From Echinometra lucunter (taxonomy: Eukaryota; Echinodermata; Echinoidea; Camarodonta; Echinometridae): a DNA stretch of 64,000 nt. The position numbers and the translations under genes were made by a program. Shown here one piece after another: positions 24,001-33,113 of this stretch. The notes below the pieces were generated by a model. It had not been told where the DNA came from, made no database searches, and saw nothing but the letters and a program-made list of their open reading frames with translations. The DNA is taken from contig CM057157.1 in assembly GCA_029962745.1 (NCBI GenBank), forward strand, positions 6,682,279 to 6,746,278. The letters run 5' to 3'. How positions within the stretch are numbered: position 1 is the stretch's first letter; the number at the start of each line of letters is the position of its first letter.

Positions 24001-25854
24001 AACAGATGATCTACCAAAGAGTATACTCCAGGAGGTAGTTAAGGATGAGGTAGAGGAGGAGGAAGAAGAAGAAGATGATGACGGCAACATAGATGCATAC
24101 AAACTAGACTCAGATGTGAGTATGAAGGTGTATTAAACTGTAAAGACTCCACAGTGAATCTGTGAGACTACCAGTATACCTTTTTGCATTGCTCTTGTGC
24201 TGTTTTGTTTATATCTTAACATCAGTTGTAAGAAACAAGTCTTGTTTGTGAAGCTACCCTGCTGCTCTGACTTGAGCTGTTAGTTTCAAACTGTATAACT
24301 GTGTAGTTTTTCATTCTCATAGATAGGTTTGTTAAAGTAGTAGCTGATATCATACATCATGACTTTTTCTTTACATCTATTATTCAGTAGCCCTTTTTCT
24401 AAAGTTATAGCAATTTACTGCCTATGTTGTATTTTTTCCATTTTATAGATCACCTTATTGTTTCATAGTTACATATTTGGTAGAGTTGATCAGCTAATCT
24501 ACAGCTCTTATCTTTATCAGTTACTTAATTTTAATACCCCCGCCAAATGAAGTTTGAAGGGGGGTATATAGGAATCAGCATACGGTCGGTTGGTCGGGCG
24601 GGTGGGCGGCTGGTCATTCTGTTGTAAATCTTGTGGATTGAACTACTTCCTCATTTTTCGAGCAATTCGGCACACACATGGGTCTTGGGATGAAGATGTG
24701 CAAGACACACTTTTTGAATGTGTCAGATACTGCATTGCCATGGTAACAACATATTTCAATAAATCAGGGGAAAAGCTTACAGATCGAACCACTTCCTCAT
24801 TCTTCGAGCAATGCTCATGAAATTTGCCACGCACATTGGGGCCGGGGTATCAGACACCTTCTGTTATTTTTTTTTTCAGCATGGCCAAGTATTTATAAAT
24901 GTTATGTTCCTTTTCTTTTTTTAGGATGATGATGATGATGATGATGATGAGGGTGGTGATCTCTCCGCATATGCCTTGGTAGACAGTGATTCTGAGCAGA
25001 CGACTTCCAAGCGAACATCATCACACGCTGACACTAAGCCTGCCTCGTCACACCATTCATCCTCCGTTTCATCAAAGTCCTCTCGGTCTAGGAGTTCCAG
25101 CTCTAGCCAGTCCCGGTCAAGGTAACCGGGTGGTCATGTGATCAGTCACCTGACTGACACATGACTGGTGTTAGTCATGTCACCTGATACGCATAGTGGT
25201 TTATTTCAAGGCCATTGCCATTGTGCATAGCTCTAAAGTCCTTCAGTGCACTAAACATTTGGTGACTATGATAACTGTGCGGCATATACTGAGTTCATGG
25301 AGTAAGATGAAAAGAAAAAGAGAGAAACATCACTTTGAATGGATATTTATTCAGATGAAAAGCACGAGGACAGCCGATGTGATGTGCATATGTATATGCC
25401 TGTCAATTCAATTTTTCTTTTTGCTGAATAGCAGGACCAAATTTTATACCTTATATTATCATAGTATTGAAAATCAGATGTATTTTATTTGATCATTATC
25501 TTTCCAAATTTTCAACTTTCCAAAAAAAGATTGAAAAAGATCTTGTTTCAGTCTTCCTTGTGTATCATTTTTTCGTCTCTTTTCCTGACATCTGTTTCCC
25601 TTTAATTGTGTTCCAGATCTCGATCTAAGGATCGCAGATCTGGTTCATATTCTAGATCCAGGTCCAGGTCTAGAAGCCAAGATAGGAGACGATCTAGGGA
25701 CCGGCGGTCTCGCTCACGTTCAGGGAGCAGAGAGCGTAGACGATCTGGATCGAAGTCGGGACATCGCAGATACTCAAGGTCACGCTCAAGGTCAAGGTCA
25801 AGATCACCTTTGAGGAGGGACTACAAGAAAGACAGACACTCACGATACTACTGA
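12770..25854 (+). CDS. ZRANB2: ZRANB2, RanBP2-type zinc-finger splicing factor (8 coding exons)
   Basis: ZRANB2 is a nuclear spliceosome-associated protein that binds single-stranded AGGUAA through two RanBP2 fingers and affects alternative splicing. Coding exons are 12770-12825, 16294-16346, 18125-18227, 19159-19241, 21781-21863, 23972-24115, 24925-25121 and 25617-25854. All introns are GT/AG, the phases join exactly, and the product is 318 residues, close to the roughly 320-330 of vertebrate forms. Finger 1 uses C15, C20, C31 and C34 with NVNFARR; finger 2 uses C69, C72, C83 and C86 with NVNWARR. Then come a conserved ERTGYGGGFNE segment, a basic GRRKKKF patch, acidic runs (about 153-184) and an Arg/Ser-rich tail (about 225-318). 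The start has a strong context (ACCATGT). Introns 1-6 are loaded with transposon remnants, none interrupting coding sequence. Confidence 0.95.
13407..13636. mobile_element. MITE with about 30 bp inverted ends
   Basis: CCCACTTATCCGAAGGCCCG at 13407 is matched by the complement of the sequence ending CGGTCAAGTGGG at 13636. The ends are GC-rich, while the roughly 170-base interior is AT-rich. No target duplication was resolved. Confidence 0.65.
13731..14176. mobile_element. fold-back element with long, nearly identical arms
   Basis: The arms 13731-13880 and 14030-14176 are close reverse complements over about 145 bases. Shared phrases include GGTAAATCCAGGGTTCTAACG and CAGTTCGTTCG. The central loop holds, on the minus strand, TTAGTTCAGTGGTAGG, which resembles a Pol III A box, so a tRNA-derived origin of the core is possible but unproven. 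High arm similarity suggests recent insertion. Confidence 0.7.
14315..15241. mobile_element. inverted-repeat element enclosing a 58 bp G run
   Basis: The left arm (about 14315-14480) and the right arm (about 15090-15241) are reverse complements sharing AAGAAACCTGTTTCTAAGTC and CAGAAATGCTCTA phrases. The interior contains a GA-rich stretch, a pyrimidine stretch and a G run of 58 bases at 14986-15043. Confidence 0.65.
14986..15043 (+). repeat. 58-base G homopolymer
   Basis: This is the longest pure G run in the window. It immediately follows a CT-rich tract and precedes GCAAGGCCCACTCGCCCCTGG. Poly-Gly and poly-Pro open frames here are artefacts. Confidence 0.9.
16294..16346 (+). CDS. ZRANB2: ZRANB2 coding exon 2
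   Basis: The exon encodes CSNVNFARRTHCNRCGAG, the second half of finger 1. It lies between a TTCCATTAG acceptor and a CAG/GTAAGA donor, entering in phase 2 and leaving in phase 1. Confidence 0.95.
16347..18124. other. ZRANB2 intron 2 with a dead LINE
   Basis: AT-rich sequence reaches to 16990, a C run follows (about 16990-17030), then a 3' LINE fragment, annotated separately. A pyrimidine tract with CTTCTTCTTC leads to the TCAG acceptor at 18124. Confidence 0.8.
17130..18075 (+). pseudogene. non-LTR retrotransposon reverse transcriptase, broken copy
   Basis: The translation shows reverse transcriptase phrases in order: GVIVKLPKKG, EQAGFRKGRNCIDQIF, INFVDFE then AFDS, and VRQGC. A jump at about 17602 follows, with YGSECW and then the C-terminal phrases RRWRWIGHVLRKGPG and EGRRKRGRPKNTW. 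In-frame stops lie at 17435-17437 and 17471, a frame change lies near 17730-17800, and the FADD catalytic segment is missing, so the copy is dead. It is 5'-truncated and ends in TAAG tandem repeats (18048-18073), a typical LINE 3' tail. The clade is probably RTE-like or CR1-like; I cannot decide. Confidence 0.85.
18125..18227 (+). CDS. ZRANB2: ZRANB2 coding exon 3
   Basis: The exon encodes the linker with IIGKQMAEKSHGLFSADDWQCK, ending inside finger 2. It leaves in phase 2 at an AAGAT/GTAAGA donor. Confidence 0.95.
18228..19158. other. ZRANB2 intron 3
   Basis: The intron contains one MITE (18289-18492) and adjoining C and T runs at about 18868-18895. The remainder is unremarkable AT-rich sequence ending in GATGCACAG. 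Confidence 0.8.
18289..18492. mobile_element. MITE with GTTGCGTTCAA ends
   Basis: GGTTGCGTTCAA at the left is matched by TTGAACGCAACG at the right. Internal ATCATGGTT and AACCATGGT phrases also pair. No target duplication was identified. Confidence 0.6.
19159..19241 (+). CDS. ZRANB2: ZRANB2 coding exon 4
   Basis: The exon encodes CGNVNWARRNECNVC, the body of finger 2, and KFGKIEERT. The donor ACAG/GTAACC contains the AGGTAA core that the family's fingers bind in RNA. Confidence 0.95.
19350..19899. mobile_element. MITE with AAGGAAACYAAAACCCT-like inverted ends
   Basis: The left arm (about 19350-19450) and the right arm (about 19800-19899) are imperfect reverse complements, both containing GTAGTTTTTAA and GGACATGGAATA. 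Related end sequences occur at 23083 and 60085-60118. Confidence 0.65.
19915..20441. mobile_element. mariner-like fold-back element with TA duplication
   Basis: The ends are CCAGGTGTCCCA and TGGGACACCCGG, flanked by TA on both sides (19913-19914 and 20442-20443). The first 39 bases of each end differ at two positions, and weaker pairing continues for over 200 bases towards the centre. A TA target and GTGTCCCA-type ends suggest a Tc1/mariner relative. No transposase remains. Confidence 0.8.
21781..21863 (+). CDS. ZRANB2: ZRANB2 coding exon 5
   Basis: The exon encodes GYGGGFNERGTVEYRE and DSDEEYDE, the strongly conserved segment after finger 2. It leaves in phase 0 at GAG/GTAAGT. Confidence 0.95.
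22674..22999 (+). mobile_element. TTAA-flanked MITE with about 30 bp inverted ends
   Basis: The element is bounded by TTAA (22670-22673 and 23000-23003), with ends AGACGCTCAGTCG and CGACTGAATGTCT. A second copy in the opposite orientation lies at 58788-59117. Confidence 0.8.
23266..23459. mobile_element. 194 bp MITE with CCTGCCAA ends and TA duplication
   Basis: CCTGCCAACTG at the left and TTGGCAGG at the right are flanked by TA on both sides. The interior repeats TTCCTATT and AATAGGAA phrases in opposite orientations. Confidence 0.7.
23972..24115 (+). CDS. ZRANB2: ZRANB2 coding exon 6
   Basis: The exon encodes FGRRKKKFRRTDDLPKSILQ, a basic patch, followed by an acidic run and NIDAYKLDSD. 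It is phase 0 at both ends; the donor is GAT/GTGAGT. Confidence 0.95.
24533..24852. repeat. CCCCCGCCAAA repeat family in ZRANB2 intron 6
   Basis: The element starts with TACCCCCGCCAAATGAAGTT, which forms a short hairpin with TTTGAAGGGGG. GTATATAGGAATCAGC and GTCGGTTGGTCGGG-type repeats follow, and it ends near GGCCGGGGTATCAG. From memory, the same hairpin plus TATATAGGAATC phrase recurs in several marine invertebrate genomes. It has no coding capacity; an internal near-duplication (CACTTCCTCATTYTTCGAGCAA) appears twice. Confidence 0.7.
24925..25121 (+). CDS. ZRANB2: ZRANB2 coding exon 7
   Basis: The exon encodes a run of eight Asp, GGDLSAYALVDSDSEQ, and the start of the Ser-rich tail. It leaves in phase 2 at a CAAG/GTAACC donor. 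Confidence 0.95.
25617..25854 (+). CDS. ZRANB2: ZRANB2 coding exon 8 (Arg/Ser tail)
   Basis: The exon encodes repeated RS dipeptides ending KDRHSRYY and a TGA at 25852. The acceptor is GTGTTCCAG. RS tails recruit other splicing factors and are phosphorylated by SR kinases in this family. Confidence 0.95.
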
Positions 25855-26103
25855 GACAGCTGCCAGCAGATGGCTTCTGGGTTAAAGGTTTGAGTGGTTG
25901 GACTGTATATAATGTATCACTTTTAATACTTAACTTTCAAAGTGAATTACATACTTTTTTTCTTTTATGTCCCCTTCATCCTTACCTCCCACTTTGTGTA
26001 CTAACATACATGTTCTACAAATGTTTTAGGGGATTTATGGTAACTATGGTGCTTTTTGCATGATTAATTTTGACATGAGTCTGTTTCATGATCAAAATAT
26101 TAC

Positions 26104-26109
26104 AATAAA
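26104..26109 (+). terminator. ZRANB2: poly(A) signal AATAAA for ZRANB2
   Basis: A canonical AATAAA lies 250 bases after the stop codon, with TG-rich sequence downstream (about 26200-26240). Longer 3' untranslated forms cannot be excluded. Confidence 0.6.
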
Positions 26110-26460
26110 AGACCTCCACTGGGAAGGAAGAAGAGCTATTTCTAGCTTATTAAATTATTAAATTGTGCCCTGTCACTGGACAAAGTTATTGAACTCTTCT
26201 TTCTTGTTCATCTGTCTTCCATTGTGTATGTATTAAGTTTAACATGCTATTATGCTTCTATAACCCTTTGCTGATAGAACATTGACTCCTTTAGTGCCTG
26301 GTATAGAAATGAAGAACTGAATGCAGGTCTGAATTTGACATTATGATGTAATATGGAAATACTTTTTAAAGCTATAAATCCCAGACAAGATTATAAAGAC
26401 TTCTCCATGCACTGCCACATTGTCCTTCAGTTTGTAGCTTCACCTTACATTATAATATTA

Positions 26461-26818
26461 CAGTGAAAACTCGGTATAAAGAGATCAGATATAACAATGT
26501 TCCTGATATAACAAGGTAATAATATTCCGGTCCCTGCTCTTTATATCCTATTGTTTGTTAACCCTGATACAGTGGAAACTCAGTATAAGGAGGTCCTTAG
26601 GACCACAAAATTACCTTGTTATAGCAGGAATCTTGTTTTATCGGGGTGAAAAAAAACAGCAGAATATAAAGAGCTGGAACTGAAATATTACCTTGTTATA
26701 TCAGGAATATTGTTATATCAGATCTCTTTATAATGAGTTTCCTCTGTGTAACGAGATTCCTGCTGTAACAGCGTAATTCTGATGGTCCCATGGACCTTGT
26801 TATACTGAGTTTCCACTG
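26461..26818. mobile_element. pogo/Tigger-like MITE, probably nested
   Basis: The ends CAGTGAAAACTCGGTATAA and its complement at 26818 are flanked by TA. A second CAGTGGAAACTC end at 26570, also preceded by TA, lies inside it, and several TATAACAAGGTAAT phrases repeat internally. This suggests one copy inserted into another or an internal duplication. The CAGTG ends and TA target fit the pogo/Tigger group. Confidence 0.75.
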
Positions 26819-29479
26819 TATTCCAATTGAATCTAATTGAAAGACACCATCAGTCACTTCACGTAATATTCCATTCATGAAATAGTTAGTTGCAGGTGGA
26901 ATAATAAAGAATCACACCCTTACTATTTCATCTTCCTCACAGGTGAAAAGACTACCAGAGCTGTCAGCTGTTGGCTTACATTGAAAGCATCAGTGTGGTT
27001 ATGTAGGTACCTTGTGTAATGAAAATTTGATAGGTAAGTGAGAAAATGAGTTTACCAAGACAGGGATGCCACGGAGACCGCTTCTTGAAATTCCGGTGGA
27101 AGTCAGCTATGTGTACATCAATAGTTTTATATCTTTCTCTCTCCCTCCCTCTTTCCTTCCTCGTCACTATCTCTCTTTTAAATTCAGCATTTTCTCTGAT
27201 CTCTCTGTCTCTGTCTCTGTCTCTCTTTATCATCCTCACCCCCCCCCCAATCACCCTCTTGTCATCCGCTCAGCTCCTTTCCCTCCTATTTCCTTGCAAA
27301 TCTGTTTTTATTTTGCATCGTCTTTATGGTATGACACATACTTTTGCAAATGTGTCAAGTTGTAAAACTGTACATGTCTGTGTTTTCCTTAAAGGATTGC
27401 CCATGTGAAGCTGATATTTAAGCAAAACTGCTACATGCATACATTTATGTAATCAGTATTCTAGGTTCAGCTTTGAAATTGATATTTGTGAACTTTTCAT
27501 CAAAATTACTGACAGTTTTATCAAATGTACTTGTATATCCTGCACATCACCAGAAAAGAACAATTACGATAATCCTGAATTTTGTTTGGAAGAGCGTATG
27601 TATGAAAATACTAGATCCTGGGGCAAATCTCTGCATTTTATTGTAATTTTATTCTATTATTATTATGATTGTGCAAATGAATACTAAGAACTTATACTGC
27701 AATTAATTATGAATATTAATTTGCAATGAAATGATATATGTGTCTGTGAAATATTTTAATTTTATCAAGTCTCTGTTGATTTAGAAGAGATTGTTCTCAT
27801 CAATTTCTTCCTAACTCTGTGGGCATTCCTGCGAGTTACCACAAACCAACACATTCATGCCCCCCCCCCCCCCCCCATTTTTGGGGGAGGTAACAATGTA
27901 TTAGCAGAGGAATAGTTAGGATTAGCTTTCCAAATAATAATATACACGGAATCACTGCCCACTAAGCCTACCCCCTAGTTTGATCTATTTATTATGATGC
28001 AACATGTGCTCTGCCCATCATTTTAGAGATGCAGGGATAGGTTTACACTTGAATTAACAGTCTGGGTTAGGTAGGGCTATGTTCTTTGTGAAGTTAGTGA
28101 TTCAATTAGAGTTGGATATTGATCATGGGGCATTTGTCACTGGAGCGATTGCACAGTCGGAAACACATAAATCAGTTCAAGGCATTATGTTCTGTTCTTC
28201 CAGAGATTAAAGGTTTAATTGCCTTGCTTTTCAAACAAAGCAATATCATATACATCAAGGCAGTAAGGACCCAATGGGAGCTTTTCTTTGTCTTTCCTAG
28301 GTCATAAAACTTGCAGAGTAGGCAAGATGATGATGATGCCATTTCTTGCAATGCTTCCTATTTCTCTGTACCTTTGGATAGGTAATAGATTTTGGATGAA
28401 GATGTAAATATTTTTGACAGGAAAATCTAAATGTGTTATGAAATAGCAGTAAGATAGGATTGTGTGCCTCTCTCTTTTTTATTGCACTTTTCTAAGAAAA
28501 CTGTATAGGATTAGGGGTCCCTGTGACAAAACTATTTTTAGGGTTACGTGTATGTAGGTACTTGTATGTAATTCATGAGTACGTACATATTTGCTTATTT
28601 ACACATCAACTCTCTTAGATGATTTGGACTTCTGGACATTTGCCTACTCAGTACCAAACTCTTGTATACAATTCTATAACTAAAACACATGCATTGTGTA
28701 AATTCAGTGTACATGTATGTATTTGACAAATTTGGTCTGCTTCTCTGTTACATGGACTGTATTACTTTCTCATTGTGCATGCTTTAAGATATTTCTATTT
28801 CCTCCAATGAAACATATTTATGATAGCTCTATTTTGAGCTGGAGGGAATACTCAACTTTCAAATATATTGTTACAATTGTTTGTAATTAGATCAACTTGA
28901 TAGTATTTTGAATGACACAATGATAGGTACACATAAGCATCCATACTGAAGAATATTAATGATTCTGCTTCATATCCAGCAAAAGACATTTAATAATGCT
29001 GTAAAAGCAACATGTATATTAGAAGCCACTGCCTTTTCAAATATGTATACATACATTCATTTTCCATGTGTCTGTACTTGTAGTTAGCAAGGTTACTTCT
29101 TAGCAGCAGATAGGTTGGGCACCTGCTCTGTTGCATATTTCAACCATACAGTATACCGGGTATGTGAACATGGTTTTAATTGGATCTCCTTTTTCAAATA
29201 ACTGAATAAAAGCTATCATGAACAGAGAATACGTCCATACGTTTTTCACAATTTTATATCCATGTATATACATGTACTAGAGTGTAATACAGTTACATCA
29301 AGTTTTTCAACATGCTTTTTCAGCCGAAAAGTGTGATTTTGTACTTAAGTTTACTCATATTGTCTTGAATATTTTCCCTTTCATGTGAACTGGCTGTTGT
29401 GATTAGAACAAGAATAGCTTCAATTTAGCTCTATAATATATGAACTGGATTAATGTGAAAACCATTTTTTAAGTTTTCA
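26819..29479. other. intergenic, nothing recognised beyond simple repeats
   Basis: CT-rich (27130-27230) and C-run (27239-27248 and about 27861-27876) simple repeats are present. The rest is AT-rich. No exon with convincing splice sites or conserved protein phrase was found. Confidence 0.5.
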
Positions 29480-29941
29480 CCTTGGTGTTGTCACTCTGTA
29501 TTGACTTTGTGTACACATGATCATTCAAAATTTCGCGTAAAAAGGGGTCTATTTTTAGCATGTTCGCGATTTTGGAAAAAAAGGGTTGTTTTCATGAGCT
29601 TGTACTCTAAATTTAAAAAAAAAAAGAAAAGGGTGTTTTTGAGCTTGTACTCAAAATTGAAGAAAAGGGTGTTTTTTTTTTTTTTTTTTGTCTGGTCCTT
29701 GTTTACAATTTTCTATTTTTTATTCAGACCTGAATTTAATTTAAAAGGGGTGGTTTAGTAAAAGTGTACTTGGAATGCGAAAAATAGAGGTGTTTTTTAA
29801 AGGCCAATTTGTACCCGTTTTGTGCCAAATAGTGGTAAAAATGGCTGAAAATGCATTTTAAACACCACGAAATAGGGGTCAAATTCTGGGTTGCCGAACG
29901 ATCATGGTTACACCTTTGAATATAGAATGACAACACCAGGG
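29480..29941 (+). mobile_element. inverted-repeat element with GGTGTTGTCA ends
   Basis: CCTTGGTGTTGTCACTCTGT at 29480 is matched by the complement of the sequence ending TGACAACACCAGGG at 29941, about 23 bases with few mismatches. The interior has three AAAAGGGTGTTTTTGAGCTTG-like tandem phrases. No transposase is present. A truncated relative lies at 7231-7640. Confidence 0.7.
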
Positions 29942-32900
29942 TTCTCACTAGATCTAGGAGTTTGATTCTTAATTTTACATTAACATTGTATATGTGCAGA
30001 GAGTGACAAATGAGTAATCCCTAAATAAATGCTAAGTTGCTGCGCCTTCAGTGAACATTTTGTTTTTCTGTTTTCTCTGTACTGTCACTCCTTGTACCTT
30101 TTCCCATGTAAAATTTGTTCTTTTGGAGAACATGCAAAGGTGTTCTTTTTTTTAGGGGGGGGGGGGGTTGTTATTAGAGTATCCATGTGTAGGTCAAGTT
30201 CCTTAAGTCACCCATAAAAAAACAAAACCTTCAGTTATTGGGTTTTCGTAATGTTCCGATAACAAATCAAAGATAAATCAAAACAAAAACCAAAAAAAAG
30301 AAGGGAAAAAAGTAAATAAATCAGCATTATACATCAGTATACATCGAAAACAATGCAGCGTATCTGCAAGTGATTAAGGCAATCACTTTGTCTCTTCTAC
30401 ATATATACTTATCCCCTATAACTTAGTAAAGGCAAGTGTGTAGCAGCAGAGGGATAAAAAAGGGCAAATTTTGCTCAAATAAGCATGTACAACTTGTAAA
30501 GACGAAAATAAAAAGGGTCATAAAAATTCAGCTTTCATAGTAACACATGAGGTTACAAGGAAACTGTCTTGATATGTTAGCAGTGAAATCTTGCTATGTA
30601 TCATGGTGAATAACAATTGAAAACCTGGGCCCCGTCTTAGAGTCGTGATCGATTCATATCAATCGCAAATTTGAGATTGATTTCAACTATGTACTTAAAG
30701 AGATGGGAGTCGAGATCAATCTCAAAAGTTGCGATTGATTTGAATCTATTGCAGATAGGGGGGCTTGGTACCTGGTACATGATGCTGTTCTGTTGGTCTT
30801 CTCGATTCCTTGGAATTGGAAGAATTTTGTAAGAGTGCGAGAGAGTATTTGTGGTTGAAATGAGAGGATTCGACTGCGAGAGGAGAATGGATGTGAATAT
30901 TCTTAGAAAAGTTTAAGATGTGTTAAAATTAAGTGTTGTAAAGTAACTGAAATTATGTGGTTACTTACAGAAGCAATGATTTTTCTAGAAATACACTTGA
31001 ATGTTTCTAGCGATACTAATTCATAGCAATTTTGCGTAATAGAAAAGGTATGTATTTTACCTTTATGTTGGTGTTGGTGATAAAGGCCAAGATCAATTGA
31101 AAAATATGCTGTTAATAACAAATTATACCCCACATGAATTCAACCTCTAAAATATTTTGATATGTCACATGTACCTGTATTGTGCATAAAGGGAATCGTA
31201 ATGTTATTTCGAATGCAATGTGTGTAAATGTGGAGAGATGTGCATGTAAGTTGTGAGTAAAAAATTTGTGAATCGGAAGCTTTTTACTCACTGCTTCAAA
31301 CTCTACCCGTTACACTCTTGTCTCTAGTAATTCCATTCTCTCAATATACATTTCCCCTTTTCCAATCTCCTTTCCTCCAGTTCTTGCCTCATTCCTCTGT
31401 CTCGCATACTTGGAACAGTCCACCATTCCCACCATTCCTATACAGTGTATGAGTCGATACATGTACTTGCAACATTTTTGACCCTCCACCACAAAACGAC
31501 CAATAAGCTGCAGTGGGAGTTTCAGAGTCAAAAAGTTGATTTTAGTTTTTTTAATATTTTCTGATAGGTAATTTACTGATCTGCCATCTGACCAAATTAG
31601 AGAGCCATCTGTAATGTAGAAATGAGTGGGGTTTTTTTAAACTTTAAAATTACCAGTTTCAGGATTTCTAGTTTCAGGATTTCTGAAATAAAAGGATGCC
31701 AGCATGCTGGGTAAAACCCTTACATTAGCATGTGTATATAATTCTAAAGTTACTCACTCTGTGGCACTGAAAATCTAAACAAGGAGAGAAGTATATCTCC
31801 TTTAAAACTATTCCTAGTTTGAGCCTAATCTGATAATCCCTTCATAGTCAGTTCTTGGGGATCTTCATTCAGACAAAAGGACACCAATGTGGCACTCCTA
31901 AATGGTCACTTGTCTTTACATCCTGTTTTGTCTATTCTGCTAATTAGCCTGTCTGACAAGCTCTCATTCTCAAAGGGTGTGCATGGTCTTGACAAGGTAA
32001 GCTAATATATCATTCCAAGTTTTCAAATTATGCCAAAATGTAAAATTGTCAAAAATCAGACTTTTTGGTCGTTATGTGGTGGAGGGTTCACATACACACC
32101 TTTTTAAATACAGTCACTGTTTTGTTTTTGTTTTTTTTTTTAAAATATTCTGAATAAACCTTTTAGATGCATGAAACTTTTTCAGCAGTTCAGATATGTG
32201 AAAGTTTGATGCATCAAAATAAAACCACAAATACACCCTGTACCTCAAATGACATTACAGTGAAATTTTGTCATAAGTGAAGGGTTCTTTCCATGAAACC
32301 GAGTCCTTTACAAGGGAGTTTCTTGTTTTACAGTACAGTATTCCACATCTCCTCTATCTCTCACTGTAGAACAATACAGCATCTTACCCCATCTCCTAAC
32401 ACACTAGTGGGTTACATTTTCATTTTCACATTACATGATTTATTGCAAAAATTATTGCGGTGCACACCTTTCTCACAGAGGAGGATGTTGACACTAAGAA
32501 AATCAATAAGAAGGCAATACATCAAATTTTTCGAATATTTGTTTATAACTTCTGTACTGAAACTGAACAAACTGAAACTTGAAAATAAAAGTTGATTAAA
32601 TGTCTCATTCTTCAAAAGATGACTTTGCAGCTAAGCAGTTCAGAAATCTTGATGCCCATGCTGCTGTAGTACATGTACTGTCTCTTCGTGTAATGAGGCA
32701 TGGATCTAAAGCACAAATTTTTTTTGTAGAGCTTCTGATTGGCACTTGCCTCAAGAATCGAGTCAATGGATACATTAGCAGTACTCCAAGCACTGGGGCA
32801 TCCATGATACACTTGCTAGGGGTCTGCAGGTTTCTGGCATCATACAACCACTTCATGTGAATCAAATCAGAGATATCCTGCTATACACTTTGTCCCACAA

Positions 32901-32963
32901 AACAGAATTGTAGCGAATTTGCATTTGAGCAGTCCACCGACACTTCCTCAGTAGGGGTCAGTC
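29942..32963. other. intergenic
   Basis: One MITE (30627-30765) and a G run near 30158 are present. The remainder is AT-rich without a supported gene. Open frames at 32293-32865 lack conserved phrases and splice signals. Confidence 0.5.
30627..30765. mobile_element. GGGCCCCG-ended MITE
   Basis: The left arm GGGCCCCGTCTTAGAG...ATCAATCGCAAATTTGAGATTGAT pairs with a right arm containing ATCAATCTCAAAAGTTGCGAT, about 50 bases each. The right terminal bases are eroded. Confidence 0.6.
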
Positions 32964-33113
32964 TTATTTCTTTTTGTTCCATAAATGCTTGTATCTATTT
33001 GCATCAAAGTTGTCATCTAAATCATCTTCTATTTTGACTCTCTTCTTGGGCTGGTATCTAGCAAGGCGAATCTTCTTTTCATCAGCAGGCAGCATGTTGA
33101 CATCAACAGGTAA
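32964..33113 (-). CDS. MRPL55: MRPL55 terminal coding exon
   Basis: The exon encodes 49 residues and a TAA. An alternative upstream methionine in the same frame (33176) is intronic because it lies before the acceptor. Confidence 0.9.
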   Translation of the reverse strand, partial: LPVDVNMLPADEKKIRLARYQPKKRVKIEDDLDDNFDANRYKHLWNKKK

